Notes: a model not told the origin generated them from the sequence alone. A DNA stretch of 64,000 bases from Streptomyces griseocarneus (GCA_003674045.1 PENC01000001.1:248001-312000); one strand, 5' to 3'. Shown: positions 7,820 through 17,840, numbered from the stretch's first letter. Translations and numbers: made by a program.

Positions 7820-8587
7820 ATGGTGGAGGAGTGGTCGATCGCGGAGCTGGCGAGGACGTCCGGAGTGACATCCCGGACCTTGCGCCACTACGACGCCATC
7901 GGGCTGCTGCCCGCGGACAGAATCGCGGCCGGGGGTGTGCGGCACTACGGCCGGGCGTCGGTGCTGCGGCTCCAGCAGATCCTCGTCCTGCGCGAGCTCG
8001 GCCTCGGGCTCCCCGAGATCGCCGAGGTCGTCAACGAGGACAAGGACGCGGCCGAGGCGCTGCGCGGTCATCTGATGCGGCTCCTGGCCGAACGCGAACG
8101 GTTCGACCGGCTGGCGCGCACCGTGGCCGACACCATCGCCCACCTGGAAGGAGAGAAGCAGATGAAGCCGGAAGAGCTGTTCGAGGGCATCGACCCCGTT
8201 CGGCAGGCGGCTTACGAGGCCGAGATCGTCGACAGGTTCGGACCCGAGGCCGAGGCGCACATCGCGGAGGGCAAGCGCCGCATGGCGGTCTGGGACAAGT
8301 CCAGGGCCCAGGAGGTCGAGCATGAGTACGCCGCCATCGAGGACGCGGCCGTCGAGCTGATCGAGGCGGGCGTGGCGCCGTCCGACCCCCGGTCGATGGA
8401 ACTGATGGAGCGGCAGTACGCGGCCGTCTCCCTGTTCTGGACACCCGACCGGCGGTCCTTCACCGGCCTCGGCCGGATGTACGTGGACGCCCCGGACTTC
8501 AAGGCCCGCTACGACGCCAAGCACCCGGCCCTGGCCGAATTCCTGCGCGACGCCGTGGCGGCCTATGCCGAGCAACGGCTGAGGTGA
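7820..8587 (+). CDS. MerR-family regulator with TipAS-like ligand domain
   Basis: A 255-residue TipAL-type regulator. The N-terminal MerR winged helix (WSIAELARTSGVTSRTLRHYD, residues 5-25, then GVRHYG) is followed by a dimerisation helix to about residue 115. The C-terminal domain opens with MKPEELFEG and resembles the TipAS antibiotic-recognition domain that binds thiopeptides in S. lividans. Start ATG 7820 follows a GAGGGG. The TipAS-type domain argues for sensing a small-molecule ligand, possibly an antibiotic. The palindrome GTTGCGTCAAC lies upstream of this gene and of the next one. A strong terminator follows at 8611-8651. Confidence 0.85.
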   Translation: MVEEWSIAELARTSGVTSRTLRHYDAIGLLPADRIAAGGVRHYGRASVLRLQQILVLRELGLGLPEIAEVVNEDKDAAEALRGHLMRLLAERERFDRLARTVADTIAHLEGEKQMKPEELFEGIDPVRQAAYEAEIVDRFGPEAEAHIAEGKRRMAVWDKSRAQEVEHEYAAIEDAAVELIEAGVAPSDPRSMELMERQYAAVSLFWTPDRRSFTGLGRMYVDAPDFKARYDAKHPALAEFLRDAVAAYAEQRLR

Positions 8588-8610
8588 CAGTGGGATTCAG
8601 CTGGCGTTCG

Positions 8611-8651
8611 CAGGGGTGCGGGAGGCGCCCCAAGAGCCTCCCGCACCCCTG
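8611..8651. terminator. Strong terminator hairpin
   Basis: A perfect 16-bp stem, CAGGGGTGCGGGAGGC at 8611-8626 with its complement at 8636-8651, has a 9-nt loop. It lies 24 bp after the regulator stop. There is no U-tract. The right arm repeats a stretch of the hairpin at 7668-7697 (CTCCCGCACCCCTGTCG). Confidence 0.75.
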
Positions 8652-8705
8652 TCGCTGATTGCGGCACCAGTCCTCACATCAGTAACGCCCTTGCGTACAC
8701 GTCCA

Positions 8706-8716
8706 GTTGCGTCAAC
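8706..8716. promoter_or_regulatory. Second copy of GTTGCGTCAAC, upstream of the unknown 504-residue gene
   Basis: Identical to the palindrome at 7744-7754 and located 72 bp before the start at 8788. A further TTGCGT lies at 8691-8696, 16 bp upstream in the same orientation. The most economical reading is that the TipA-like regulator also controls the downstream unknown-Nudix pair. Confidence 0.45.
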
Positions 8717-8787
8717 AGCGACTCCAGGCCAGTGCTTCACCGCTAGCGTGGAAACCAAGGAGTCCGGACGATCGGGTGGGGCGAGGC

Positions 8788-10302
8788 ATGACTGCTCAGG
8801 ACACGGGTGACGCGATTGTCAGAGTGCAGCCGACGGGCCTCGCGCAGGGGGCGGTCATCGCGCAGTCTCTCGACAACGAATGGGTCGACGCGGAACTGAC
8901 CCGGCGCATGGTCGAGAAGGGCATTGCGCTCCAGGACGTCGAGGGCGTGCGCAACAAGGAGGCGCGCGCCGAGTACTTCCGCGGTCTCATCAATACACGG
9001 CAACTCGTCGTGAACCGCGTCTTCTTCTACAACAACAAGGCGGTGAGCCGCGACCTCGTCGCGGGTGGCGAGGCCCGGCGCGCACACCAGAAGTTGCTGG
9101 CCGACGGCTCGCTGGTGCCGTACCTCCTCAACGAGCGCGAGCCCACCGACCGGCCGCCGAACATGACGCTGGACGAGGACGCGTTCACCGCCTGGCGGGA
9201 CACGGTCTCCGGAATGCCCGCGAGTTCGCGCATCACCTGCGTCCGGATGTCCTGGGAGGACCAGGAAAACCGCGAGGCCACCATAGGTGCGCTGTTCAAC
9301 CCCTTCGCCGGCCAGGTGCAGCGGCTCACCGCGACGGACATCCCCACGCTCGCCTCCCACGTCGGCGTCCCGCCCGAGCGCGTCCCCGCGTTCCGCGAGA
9401 GAATGCGCGAGCTCGTCGAATTCAGCAGCGGACGCCGCAGCCGGGACGAGCTCGTCACACGCAGGGTGCTCTACGACGAGTTCGTGTCCGTTCCGGGCCT
9501 GGGCGTGTCCGACGTCCGCTACGACCGGAACAAACCGTTCGCCGCGGAGATCAAACAGCTTCTGGACCTCATCTACAACGTCAACCTCGCCGATGCCCTG
9601 GGCGTGTACCCGCTGACCCCGGCGGGCAGCATCCGCAGGGTCGCCCTCCAGGAGTGGACCACCCTGCGGAGGACCCCGGCCGGCACCGTCACCGACGCCG
9701 AGGAACTGCTGCTGTTCCTGCGGCGGCAGGCCTTCTCGACCGTCCAGGACCACCTCACCCCCTCCGCCGTCGACGGCCTGGAGCTGGCGGACGTCTGGAG
9801 CCTGCGGCAGAGCGAGGCATGGGCGGCCTATATCCAGGCCTTCGACGCGCTCACCGCGGACCCCGGCGCTTTCCACGAGCGGGTCGGGGCCGTCTTCGAC
9901 CGGTACGTCAGGCTCAACGCCGAGCTCGTCCGCGTCGCGGCGGGCCGCAGGGCGCGCCGCCTGGAGGCCAGCAAGTGGTATCCGGTCATCGAGGTGGTCG
10001 TCCTCATCGGCGGCGCGGTCTTCAGCGCGGTCACCGGTGACGAGACCTGGAACGTGGTGGGCGACGTCGGCGCCGTGACCGCCAAGACCGGCGGCTCCGT
10101 GCAACTGGTGCTGCGCAACAGGCTGGATGGCCGACGACAGCAGAAATTCGCCCGGGAAATAGCGACCGTGCGGTTGGACAGCGAGCGGGAGTGGGCACGA
10201 TTCCACGGTCTGGTGCGCCAGTTGCCCGGATACCGGGAGACACGCGGTCCCCGGGCGGCCACCAGCTCCGCCACCGTCCAGGACGAGCTACCGGAGTACT
10301 GA
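8788..10302 (+). CDS. Unknown 504-residue protein with a C-terminal hydrophobic segment
   Basis: I do not recognise this family. ATG 8788 follows GGGGCGAGG. The first 390 residues are soluble and mixed in composition, with no nucleotide-binding or obvious catalytic motif. At about residues 396-412 there is a hydrophobic stretch (WYPVIEVVVLIGGAVFSAV) that could insert in the membrane, followed by about 90 residues ending in a Ser/Thr-rich tail. It has no signal peptide. The Nudix gene begins 4 bp after its stop, so the two are almost certainly cotranscribed. Codon use is typical of the neighbours. Confidence 0.75.
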   Translation: MTAQDTGDAIVRVQPTGLAQGAVIAQSLDNEWVDAELTRRMVEKGIALQDVEGVRNKEARAEYFRGLINTRQLVVNRVFFYNNKAVSRDLVAGGEARRAHQKLLADGSLVPYLLNEREPTDRPPNMTLDEDAFTAWRDTVSGMPASSRITCVRMSWEDQENREATIGALFNPFAGQVQRLTATDIPTLASHVGVPPERVPAFRERMRELVEFSSGRRSRDELVTRRVLYDEFVSVPGLGVSDVRYDRNKPFAAEIKQLLDLIYNVNLADALGVYPLTPAGSIRRVALQEWTTLRRTPAGTVTDAEELLLFLRRQAFSTVQDHLTPSAVDGLELADVWSLRQSEAWAAYIQAFDALTADPGAFHERVGAVFDRYVRLNAELVRVAAGRRARRLEASKWYPVIEVVVLIGGAVFSAVTGDETWNVVGDVGAVTAKTGGSVQLVLRNRLDGRRQQKFAREIATVRLDSEREWARFHGLVRQLPGYRETRGPRAATSSATVQDELPEY

Positions 10303-10306
10303 ACCC

Positions 10307-10993
10307 GTGCCAGAAGACGCCGTGACTCCGTACGACCGGCTGCGCGCCGCCCGCCCCGAGCTGTTCGGCAACGACCCGGACGGCATCGAGATCGTCCTCG
10401 ACCCGGACGGCATCGAGGAGGCACGGCGCGTCATGGAACTGGTCGTGGGGGAGGGGCCGCAGGGGCACGGCGTCGTCTATACCGATCCCTTCGTCACTGT
10501 CGTCCGTGACGCCGTCCGCTTCCCCGGCGGCTTCCTGGGCCTTTACGTGCGCATGCTGAGCACCGCCGCGGCGCCGGGGGCAGTCGTCCTCCCTCTGGCG
10601 GGCGCCGACGGCGTCGTGCTCGTCGAGCACTACCGGCACGCCACGCGGTCCTGGCACTGGGAAGCGCCGCGTGGCAACGGCCGGACCGGTGCCTCCGGCG
10701 CCGAGACCGCCGCGCGGGAACTCGCCGAGGAGCTGGGCACGCAGGCCACGGAGCTCGTGCCCCTGGGCCGGGTGCACCCGGACACCGGGCTGCTCGGCGA
10801 CTGCGTCGAGCTGTTCGCCGCCCGAGTCGAGGGCACGGGGACGCTCGACACCGCCGAGGGCATCCGGCGGGCGGTCACCCGGCCGTGGCCGACCGTGGCG
10901 GACATGATCGCCAATGGTGACATCACGTGCGGCTTCACGATCGCGGCCTTCACCCGGGCCCGGCTGAAGGGCCTCCTGGGCTCCGGCTGCTGA
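10307..10993 (+). CDS. Nudix hydrolase
   Basis: A 228-residue protein whose C-terminal half is a Nudix domain. The catalytic helix RELAEELG is at residues 137-144, preceded by the WHWEAPRG strand at 116-123 that resembles the WEIPAG motif of ADP-ribose and nucleotide-sugar pyrophosphatases. In the canonical GX5EX7REUXEEXGU box the first Glu is replaced here (Ala129), while the metal-binding REL and EE are intact. About 85 N-terminal residues precede the fold. GTG 10307 has GGAG 10 bases upstream. It is coupled to the unknown gene just upstream. The substrate is unknown. Confidence 0.8.
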   Translation: MPEDAVTPYDRLRAARPELFGNDPDGIEIVLDPDGIEEARRVMELVVGEGPQGHGVVYTDPFVTVVRDAVRFPGGFLGLYVRMLSTAAAPGAVVLPLAGADGVVLVEHYRHATRSWHWEAPRGNGRTGASGAETAARELAEELGTQATELVPLGRVHPDTGLLGDCVELFAARVEGTGTLDTAEGIRRAVTRPWPTVADMIANGDITCGFTIAAFTRARLKGLLGSGC

Positions 10994-11084
10994 GCGCGCA
11001 CCGCTATGACACCGGTATGACAACCGCGCCGCCCTGTGGAAAACCCGTGGGAGACATCGCGCGAATCCGGCAATAATCGTCCGT

Positions 11085-12632
11085 GTGTTCCTGACGATGA
11101 CCACCACCGGCATTCCCGGCTCGCCCGCCACCGACCTCGGCTTCCTGCTGCACAAGCACCCCGACAAGGCGCAGCAGTTCTCGACCTCCCATGGGACGGC
11201 GCATGTCCTCTACCCCGAGGCCGACGACGAACGCTGCACGGCCGCGCTGCTGCTGGAGGTCGATCCGGTGGCGCTCGTGCGCAGAGCGAAGGGCAAGGGC
11301 CGCGGAGGCGCGCCCGACTCCGCGCTCGCGCAGTACGTCAACGACCGGCCGTACGCGGCGTCCTCGCTGCTGGCCGTGGCGCTCGCCGCCGTCTTCTCCA
11401 GCGCGTTCAAGGGCCAGAGCGCGGCACGTCCCGAACTGCCCGGCCGGACACGGCCCCTGCGCATCGAGGTGCCCGCCCTGCCCGCGCGGGGCGGCCCCGG
11501 CCTCGTGGAGCGGCTCTTCGCCCCGCTGGGCTGGAAGGTCACGGCGGAGCCGGTCGCGCTGGACGAGCGCTTCCCCGAATGGGGCGACTCGCGGTACGTA
11601 CGGCTCGTCCTGGAGGGCGAGCGGACGGTCGCCGAGGCCCTGCGCCACCTGTACGTCCTGCTCCCGGTGCTCGACGACGCCAAGCACTACTGGGTCGCGC
11701 CCGACGAGGTGGAGAAGCTGCTGCGCTCCGGCGCCGGCTGGCTGGAGGGCCACCCCGAGCAGCGGCTCATCACCGACCGCTACCTCACCCGGCGCCGGTC
11801 GCTGACCCAGGACGCCCTGGAGCGCCTCGCGCTCGCCCGGCTCGCCGAGTCCGACGACACCGAGCCGGAGCGGCTCGACAACGCCGTGGACGATGAGGCC
11901 GACACCGAGGAGAGGCCCGTGCCGCTCGCGGTGCGGCGCCGCGAGGCGATCCTCGGCGCGCTGCGCACCGTCGGCGCCGCCCGTGTCCTCGATCTCGGCT
12001 GCGGCCAGGGCCAGCTGGTGGGCGAGCTGCTGAAGGACCCGCGGTTCACCGAGGTCGTGGGCCTCGACGTGTCCGTGCGCGCCCTGCGGACGGCCGCGCG
12101 ACGGCTGCGCCTGGACCGGATGACCGAACGCCAGGCGGCCCGCGTGCGGCTGTTCCAGGGCTCGCTCTCCTACACCGACCGCAGGCTCACCGGCTACGAC
12201 GCCGCGGTGCTCAGCGAGGTGATCGAGCACGTGGACCCGCCGAGGCTGCCCGCGCTGGAGTACGCCGTGTTCGGCGCGGCCCGGCCCGCCACCGTCGTGG
12301 TGACCACGCCCAACGTGGAGTACAACGTGCGCTGGGAGACCCTCCCCGCCGGGCACGTACGCCACTCCGACCACCGCTTCGAGTGGACCCGTGAGGAATT
12401 CCGCACCTGGGCGGAGGAAGTGGCGCGGCGGCACGGCTACGGAGTGGAGTTCGCCCCCATAGGGCCGGACGACCCCGAGGTGGGGGCGCCCACGCAGATG
12501 GCCGTCTTCCACAGGAACGCAACGGCGAAGGACAGCGGCAGCACCGCGCAGAACAGCGACAGGACCACGCAGGACGGAGACGAGACCGTGCAGGGAAGGA
12601 ACGAGACCATGAAGGAGGCGAAGGCCGCATGA
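11085..12632 (+). CDS. hen1: Hen1-type RNA 3'-terminal ribose 2'-O-methyltransferase
   Basis: A 515-residue bacterial Hen1. It methylates the 2'-OH at the 3' end of cleaved RNA before Pnkp seals it, so the repaired RNA resists repeat cleavage. The N-terminal half (ATDLGFLLHKHPDK near residue 20) is the bacterial Hen1-specific domain. The methyltransferase domain starts near residue 300 with VLDLGCGQGQ, and the metal ligands ExxEH lie at 378-382, followed by a further HSDHRFEW. GTG 11085 is chosen because the conserved family N-terminus reads FLTMTTTG. The last 40 residues are a low-complexity polar tail. The stop overlaps the pnkp start (ATGA). Confidence 0.93.
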   Translation: MFLTMTTTGIPGSPATDLGFLLHKHPDKAQQFSTSHGTAHVLYPEADDERCTAALLLEVDPVALVRRAKGKGRGGAPDSALAQYVNDRPYAASSLLAVALAAVFSSAFKGQSAARPELPGRTRPLRIEVPALPARGGPGLVERLFAPLGWKVTAEPVALDERFPEWGDSRYVRLVLEGERTVAEALRHLYVLLPVLDDAKHYWVAPDEVEKLLRSGAGWLEGHPEQRLITDRYLTRRRSLTQDALERLALARLAESDDTEPERLDNAVDDEADTEERPVPLAVRRREAILGALRTVGAARVLDLGCGQGQLVGELLKDPRFTEVVGLDVSVRALRTAARRLRLDRMTERQAARVRLFQGSLSYTDRRLTGYDAAVLSEVIEHVDPPRLPALEYAVFGAARPATVVVTTPNVEYNVRWETLPAGHVRHSDHRFEWTREEFRTWAEEVARRHGYGVEFAPIGPDDPEVGAPTQMAVFHRNATAKDSGSTAQNSDRTTQDGDETVQGRNETMKEAKAA

Positions 12633-15241
12633 CCGGCACCACCACGGACGACGTCCGTACCCTCGCCGTGCCCGAGCTGTCCCTCGTGGTGCTCGTCGGC
12701 GCCACCGGATCGGGCAAGTCCACCTTCGCAGCGCGCCACTTCAGACCCACCGAGGTGATCTCCTCGGACTTCTGCCGCGGGCTGGTCAGCGACGACGAGA
12801 ACGACCAGAGCGCCAGCGGCGACGCCTTCGACGTCCTGCACTACATCGCGGGCAAGCGGCTCGCGGCCGGGCGGCTCACCGTCGTCGACGCGACCAGCGT
12901 CCAGCCGGAGAGCCGCAAGCAGCTCGTGCGGATCGCACGCGAGCACGACGTGCTGCCCGTCGCGATCGTCCTCGACATGCCGGAGGAGGTCTGCGCGGCC
13001 CGCAACGCCGCACGCCCCGACCGTGCCGACCTGCCGCGCCGCGTCATCCAGCGCCACCAGCGCGAACTGCGCCGCTCGCTCAAGAACCTGGAGCGCGAGG
13101 GCTTCCGCAAGGTGCACATCCTGCGCGGCGTCGCTCAGGCCGACGCCGCCGTGGTCGTCCGCGAGCCCCTCCTCAACGACCTGCGCCACCTGCGCGGCCC
13201 GTTCGACATCGTCGGCGACATCCACGGCTGCCGCTCCGAGCTGGAGACCCTGCTGACGCGGCTCGGCTACGCCCTGACCCGCGACGGGGAGGGGCGCCCC
13301 GTCGACGCGGCGCACCCCGAGGGCCGCACGGCCGTCTTTGTCGGCGACCTCGTCGACCGCGGCCCGGACAGCCCCGGCGTCCTGCGCCTCGTCATGGGCA
13401 TGGTCGCCGCCGGGCACGCCCTGTGCGTGCCCGGCAACCACGAGAACAAGCTGGGCCGCCATCTCGGTGGCCGCAAGGTGCAGCTCACGCACGGCCTCGC
13501 CGAGACCGTCGAGCAGCTGGACCGGGAGGACGACGCCTTCCGGCAGCGGGTGCGCGCGTTCATCGACGCGCTGGTCAGCCACTACGTGCTCGACGACGGC
13601 GCGCTCGTCGTATGCCACGCCGGGCTGCCGGAGAAGTACCACGGCCGCGCGTCCGGCAGGGTCCGCTCGCACGCCCTGTACGGCGACACGACGGGGGAGA
13701 CCGACGAGTTCGGCCTGCCGGTGCGCTACCCGTGGGCGGAGGACTACCGCGGCCGCGTCGCCGTCGTCTACGGCCACACCCCGAGCCCGTCGGCGACCTG
13801 GCTGAACAACACCATCTGCCTGGACACCGGCGCTGTCTTCGGCGGCCGCATGACCGCCCTGCGCTGGCCCGAGCGCGAGCTGGTGGACGTGCCCGCGGAG
13901 CGCGTCTGGTACGAGCCGGTCCGGCCGCTCGTCAGCGAGGCGCCGGGCGGCGCGGACGGCCGTCCGCTCGACCTGAACGACGTCACGGGCCGCAAGATCG
14001 TCGAGACGCGGCACCTGGGCCGGATCGCGGTGAAGGAGGAGAACGCCGCCGCGGCCCTGGAGGTCATGAGCCGCTTCGCGGTCGACCCCCGGCTGCTCGC
14101 CTACCTGCCGCCGACGATGGCTCCCTGCGCGACCTCCAAGGAGGAGGGCTACCTGGAGCACCCGGCGGAGGCCTTCGCCGCCTACCGCGCCGACGGCGTG
14201 CGCCAGGTGCTGTGCGAGGAGAAGCACATGGGCTCGCGCGCGGTGGTCCTCGTGTGCCGCGACGCGGACACCGCTCGCGAGCGCTTCGGCGCCTCGGACG
14301 GCACGCGCGGCGCGCTCTACACCCGCACCGGGCGGCCCTTCCTCGACGACAAGGACACGGCCGGGCGCCTCCTGGACCGGCTGGCCCGGTGCATCGGTGA
14401 CGCGGGCCTGTGGGACGAGCTCGGCACGGACTGGGTGCTGCTGGACGCCGAGCTGATGCCCTGGTCGCTCAAGGCCGAGGGCCTCCTCCGCAACCAGTAC
14501 GCCGCCGTCGGCGCAGCCTCCCGCGCGGCCTTCCCCGGCGTCCTCTCGGCCCTCGAGGCCGTGGCGGAGCGCGGGGTGGACGTGGCCGGGCTGCTCGGAC
14601 GGCAGCGCGAGCGGGCCGGTGACGCGGAGGCGTTCACCGAGGCCTACCGCCGCTACTGCTGGCCGGTCGGCGACGCCACCGGGGGCGGCAGACTGGACGG
14701 CGTCAGGATCGCCCCGTTCCAGTTCCTGGCCGTCGAGGGGCGCAGCCTCGCCGGGCTCCCGCACGACGAGCAGCTCGCCCTGGCCGACCGGATGATCGCG
14801 GCGGAGGCCGCGGCGCCGTACGCGCACCGCGTCCTCGCGCCCACCCGACGGCTGGTCGTCGACACCGAGGACGAGGCGTCCGTCGCCGCCGGTGTCCGGT
14901 GGTGGCTCGACCTGACCGCCGCCGGTGGCGAGGGCATGGTGGTCAAGCCGCTCCAGGCGCTGGCCAGAGGCGCCGACGGACGGCTCGTGCAGCCGGGTGT
15001 CAAGTGCCGCGGCCGCGAGTACCTGCGGATCGTCTACGGCCCGGAGTACACGCGGCCGGAGAACCTCGCGCGCCTGCGGATACGGCACCTCGGGCACAAG
15101 CGCTCGCTCGCCCTGCGCGAGTACGCGCTGGGCCTGGAGGCGCTGGACCGGCTCGCCGAGGGCGAGCCGCTGTGGCGCGTGCACGAGGCGGTCTTCGCGA
15201 TCCTGGCGCTGGAGTCGGAGCCGGTGGATCCGCGGCTGTAG
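12629..15241 (+). CDS. pnkp: Polynucleotide kinase-phosphatase (RNA repair)
   Basis: An 870-residue three-domain Pnkp. The kinase is at the N-terminus with P-loop GATGSGKST at 24-32. The metallophosphatase starts near residue 192 with [10 protein letters not shown], followed by FVGDLVDRG and GNHE. The ligase/adenylyltransferase domain has the nucleotidyl-Lys motif EEKHMGSRA near residue 532. The enzyme heals 5'-OH and 2',3'-cyclic phosphate ends and, with Hen1, seals RNA cut by ribotoxins. All three active sites look intact and the length is normal. It is translationally coupled to hen1. A GC-rich repeat element begins 14 bp after the stop. Confidence 0.95.
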   Translation: MTGTTTDDVRTLAVPELSLVVLVGATGSGKSTFAARHFRPTEVISSDFCRGLVSDDENDQSASGDAFDVLHYIAGKRLAAGRLTVVDATSVQPESRKQLVRIAREHDVLPVAIVLDMPEEVCAARNAARPDRADLPRRVIQRHQRELRRSLKNLEREGFRKVHILRGVAQADAAVVVREPLLNDLRHLRGPFDIVGDIHGCRSELETLLTRLGYALTRDGEGRPVDAAHPEGRTAVFVGDLVDRGPDSPGVLRLVMGMVAAGHALCVPGNHENKLGRHLGGRKVQLTHGLAETVEQLDREDDAFRQRVRAFIDALVSHYVLDDGALVVCHAGLPEKYHGRASGRVRSHALYGDTTGETDEFGLPVRYPWAEDYRGRVAVVYGHTPSPSATWLNNTICLDTGAVFGGRMTALRWPERELVDVPAERVWYEPVRPLVSEAPGGADGRPLDLNDVTGRKIVETRHLGRIAVKEENAAAALEVMSRFAVDPRLLAYLPPTMAPCATSKEEGYLEHPAEAFAAYRADGVRQVLCEEKHMGSRAVVLVCRDADTARERFGASDGTRGALYTRTGRPFLDDKDTAGRLLDRLARCIGDAGLWDELGTDWVLLDAELMPWSLKAEGLLRNQYAAVGAASRAAFPGVLSALEAVAERGVDVAGLLGRQRERAGDAEAFTEAYRRYCWPVGDATGGGRLDGVRIAPFQFLAVEGRSLAGLPHDEQLALADRMIAAEAAAPYAHRVLAPTRRLVVDTEDEASVAAGVRWWLDLTAAGGEGMVVKPLQALARGADGRLVQPGVKCRGREYLRIVYGPEYTRPENLARLRIRHLGHKRSLALREYALGLEALDRLAEGEPLWRVHEAVFAILALESEPVDPRL

Positions 15242-15255
15242 GGCCGCGCCCTGTG

Positions 15256-15348
15256 CCCCGTAAGGGGCGCGGGGAACCGCGCGGCCGACCAGAGCGGACC
15301 CGCTGCCGCGTGCGGAGCGCAAGAGGCACCCCGGTGGGCGCAGCCCGG
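15256..15348 (+). repeat. Interspersed GC-rich intergenic repeat, copy 1
   Basis: The plus orientation of a family seen seven times here. It starts with a small hairpin ending GGGGCGCGGGGAACCGCGCG, and ends with GCACCCCGGTGGGCGCAGCC. It lies between pnkp and arcA, just after the pnkp stop. Confidence 0.7.
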
Positions 15349-15474
15349 CGCAGACCCACGGGCTGCCCGCTTGTTTCGGGTAGGGGCCGAGGTGGGGAAG
15401 AAACGGCGGACACGGGGCGGCGCGCACGCGCGACGTACCGGCTGATCGCCCCCCTTCCGGGCCAGGATGGTGGA

Positions 15475-16731
15475 ATGGGATTCCACGTCGACTCCGAGAC
15501 CGGGCGCCTGCGCCGCGTGATACTGCACCGTCCCGGCCTGGAGCTCAAGCGGCTCACGCCGTCCAACAAGGACGCCCTCCTCTTCGACGACGTCCTGTGG
15601 GTGCGCAGGGCCCGCGCCGAGCACGACGGTTTCGCCGACGTGCTGCGCGAGCGCGGGGTGAGCGTCCATTTCTTCCAGGATCTGCTGGAGGAGGCCCTGG
15701 CGGTGCCGGAGGCGCGCGCGTTCGTCCTGGACCGGATCTTCGACGAGAAGGAGTACGGCCCGCTCGCCACCGGCCGCCTGCGGACGGCGCTCGAAGGGCT
15801 GCCCGCGGCGGAGCTGGGCTCCTGGCTGGTCGGCGGGATGACGAAAAGGGAGTTCCTGGACCGTTACCCCGAGCCGGTCTCGGTCCGCTTCCACGTCATG
15901 GACCTGGACGACTTCCTGCTCAACCCGCTGCCCAACCACCTCTTCACCCGGGACACCTCCGCGTGGATCTACGACGGGGTGTGTGTCAACGCCATGCGCT
16001 GGCCGGCCCGTTGGCACGAGACCGTGCACTACGAGGCCGTCTACCGGTACCACCCGCTGTTCGCGGCGGGCTTCGACCAGGGCTTCGCGCAGGGCGGCTT
16101 CCATGTGTGGTCCGAGGGGCAGGCCGCCTACCCCTCCACGATCGAGGGCGGGGACGTGCTCGTCATCGGCGAGGGCGCGGTGCTGATCGGGATGAGCGAG
16201 CGGACCACCCCGCAGGCCGTGGAGATGCTCGCCCACCGGCTCTTCGCCACCGGTTCGGCCCGCACCATCGTGGCGCTGGACATGCCCAAGCGGCGCGCGT
16301 TCATGCACCTGGACACGGTGATGACGATGGTGGACGGCAATACCTTCACCCAGTACGCGGGGCTCGGCATGCTCCGCTCGTACACCATCGAGCCCGGCGC
16401 GGGCGAGCGGGAGCTGAAGGTCACCGACCACGCGCCGGAGCACATGCACCGCGCCATCGCCGCCGCCCTCGGGCTCGACACGATCCGGGTGCTCACCGCG
16501 ACGCAGGACGTCCACGCGGCCGAGCGCGAGCAGTGGGACGACGGCTGCAACGTCCTGGCGATCGAGCCGGGCGTGGTCGTGGCCTACGAGCGCAACGCGA
16601 CGACCAACACCTTCCTGCGCAAACATGGAATCGAGGTCATCACGATCCCCGGCAGCGAGCTGGGGCGCGGCCGCGGCGGGCCGCGCTGCATGAGCTGCCC
16701 CATCGAGCGGGACGCGGTCGCCCGGGCCTGA
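15475..16731 (+). CDS. arcA: Arginine deiminase
   Basis: A 418-residue enzyme that hydrolyses arginine to citrulline and ammonia. The family landmarks are present: FTRDTS near residue 160, an EGGDVL motif, FMHLDTV, and the C-terminal RCMSCP, in which the first Cys (about residue 405) is the nucleophile. ATG 15475 gives the expected N-terminus [19 protein letters not shown]. Ornithine carbamoyltransferase follows 88 bp later, so citrulline can be split to ornithine and carbamoyl phosphate. No carbamate kinase (arcC) or antiporter (arcD) is next to them. Confidence 0.95.
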   Translation: MGFHVDSETGRLRRVILHRPGLELKRLTPSNKDALLFDDVLWVRRARAEHDGFADVLRERGVSVHFFQDLLEEALAVPEARAFVLDRIFDEKEYGPLATGRLRTALEGLPAAELGSWLVGGMTKREFLDRYPEPVSVRFHVMDLDDFLLNPLPNHLFTRDTSAWIYDGVCVNAMRWPARWHETVHYEAVYRYHPLFAAGFDQGFAQGGFHVWSEGQAAYPSTIEGGDVLVIGEGAVLIGMSERTTPQAVEMLAHRLFATGSARTIVALDMPKRRAFMHLDTVMTMVDGNTFTQYAGLGMLRSYTIEPGAGERELKVTDHAPEHMHRAIAAALGLDTIRVLTATQDVHAAEREQWDDGCNVLAIEPGVVVAYERNATTNTFLRKHGIEVITIPGSELGRGRGGPRCMSCPIERDAVARA

Positions 16732-16752
16732 GGCCCGAACGGGACCCCGACC

Positions 16753-16766
16753 TGCATAGCAATGCG
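16753..16766. promoter_or_regulatory. Candidate ARG box between arcA and arcB
   Basis: TGCATAGCAATGCG contains GCAT and ATGC half-sites separated by four bases, in an AT-rich stretch 54 bp before the carbamoyltransferase start. Streptomyces ArgR boxes are built from similar TGCAT-type half-sites. This would place the gene under arginine control. Confidence 0.45.
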
Positions 16767-16819
16767 AGCCTTCGTATAGACTTCCGATTTCCCGCAGTCG
16801 TGAGCTAGGAGCCCATCCC

Positions 16820-17821
16820 ATGGCGACAGACCTCAAGGGCCGCCACTTCCTCAAGGAGACGGACTTCACCGCCGAGGAGTTCCACAGTCTCGTCGAGCTG
16901 GCGGCCGAGCTCAAGGCGGCCAAGCGTACGGCGGTCGAGGAGCAGCGGCTCCTGGGCAGGCACATCGCCCTCGTCTTCGAGAAGACCTCGACCCGCACCC
17001 GCTGCGCCTTCGAGGTGGCCGCCGCCGACCAGGGGGCGCGCACGACCTATCTCGACCCCGCGGGTTCGCAGGTCGGGCACAAGGAGTCGGTGCGGGACAC
17101 CGCCCGAGTCCTCGGCCGGATGTTCGACGCCATCGAGTACCGCGGCCACGGCCAGGCGGTGGTGGAGGAGCTCGCCCAGTACGCCGGGGTGCCCGTCTTC
17201 AACGGCCTCACCGACGAGTGGCACCCGACCCAGATGCTCGCCGACGTCCTGACCATGTCCGAGCACACGGCCAAGCCGCTGCAGCACGTCGCCTACGCGT
17301 ACCTCGGCGACGCCCGCTACAACATGGGCAACTCCTACCTCGTCACCGGCGCGCTCCTCGGCATGGACGTGCGCATCGTGGCCCCCGAAGAGCTCTGGCC
17401 CGAGCCGGAGGTCGTCGCCGAGGCCAGGCGGCTGGCGGAGGTGAGCGGTGCGCGGATCACTCTCACGGCGGACGTCGAGGAGGGGGTGCGCGGCGCGGAC
17501 TTCGTCGCCACCGACGTGTGGGTGTCGATGGGCGAGCCGAAGGAGGTCTGGGACGCGCGGATCGCGCTGCTGTCCCCGTACGCCGTCACCATGGACGTGC
17601 TGCGCGCGACCGGCAACCCGGCGGTGAAGTTCCTGCACTGCCTGCCGGCCTTCCACGACCTCGGTACGACCGTCGCCCGCGAGATCCATGAGCGCCACGG
17701 CCTCACGTCGCTGGAGGTGACGGACGAGGTCTTCGAGTCGCCGCACTCGGTGGTCTTCGACCAGGCGGAGAACCGTATGCACACGATCAAGGCGATTCTG
17801 GTGGCGACGTTGGCCGATTAG
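16820..17821 (+). CDS. argF: Ornithine carbamoyltransferase
   Basis: A 333-residue transcarbamylase. The carbamoyl-phosphate site STRTR is near residue 57, the ornithine-loop motif HCLPAFHD is near residue 272, and the DEWHPTQ motif is present. It links ornithine and carbamoyl phosphate with citrulline. Position directly after arginine deiminase suggests the catabolic role (arcB), but the enzyme is reversible and the organism's only copy could serve arginine synthesis as well. ATG 16820 follows TAGGAG. The ARG-box-like site upstream fits arginine-dependent control. A repeat element follows the stop. Confidence 0.93.
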   Translation: MATDLKGRHFLKETDFTAEEFHSLVELAAELKAAKRTAVEEQRLLGRHIALVFEKTSTRTRCAFEVAAADQGARTTYLDPAGSQVGHKESVRDTARVLGRMFDAIEYRGHGQAVVEELAQYAGVPVFNGLTDEWHPTQMLADVLTMSEHTAKPLQHVAYAYLGDARYNMGNSYLVTGALLGMDVRIVAPEELWPEPEVVAEARRLAEVSGARITLTADVEEGVRGADFVATDVWVSMGEPKEVWDARIALLSPYAVTMDVLRATGNPAVKFLHCLPAFHDLGTTVAREIHERHGLTSLEVTDEVFESPHSVVFDQAENRMHTIKAILVATLAD

Positions 17822-17840
17822 CGCGGCTTGCCGCGTCATG

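Noticed and set aside
10994..11084. Riboswitch or leader RNA before hen1
   Set aside because: Short, no conserved riboswitch motif; only a repeated TATGACA and one DnaA-box-like TTTTCCACA on the minus strand.
12437..15427. A 996-codon open frame on the minus strand opposite pnkp
   Set aside because: It is an antisense shadow of pnkp and hen1 with Arg/Gly/Val-rich composition. All conserved motifs are on the plus strand.
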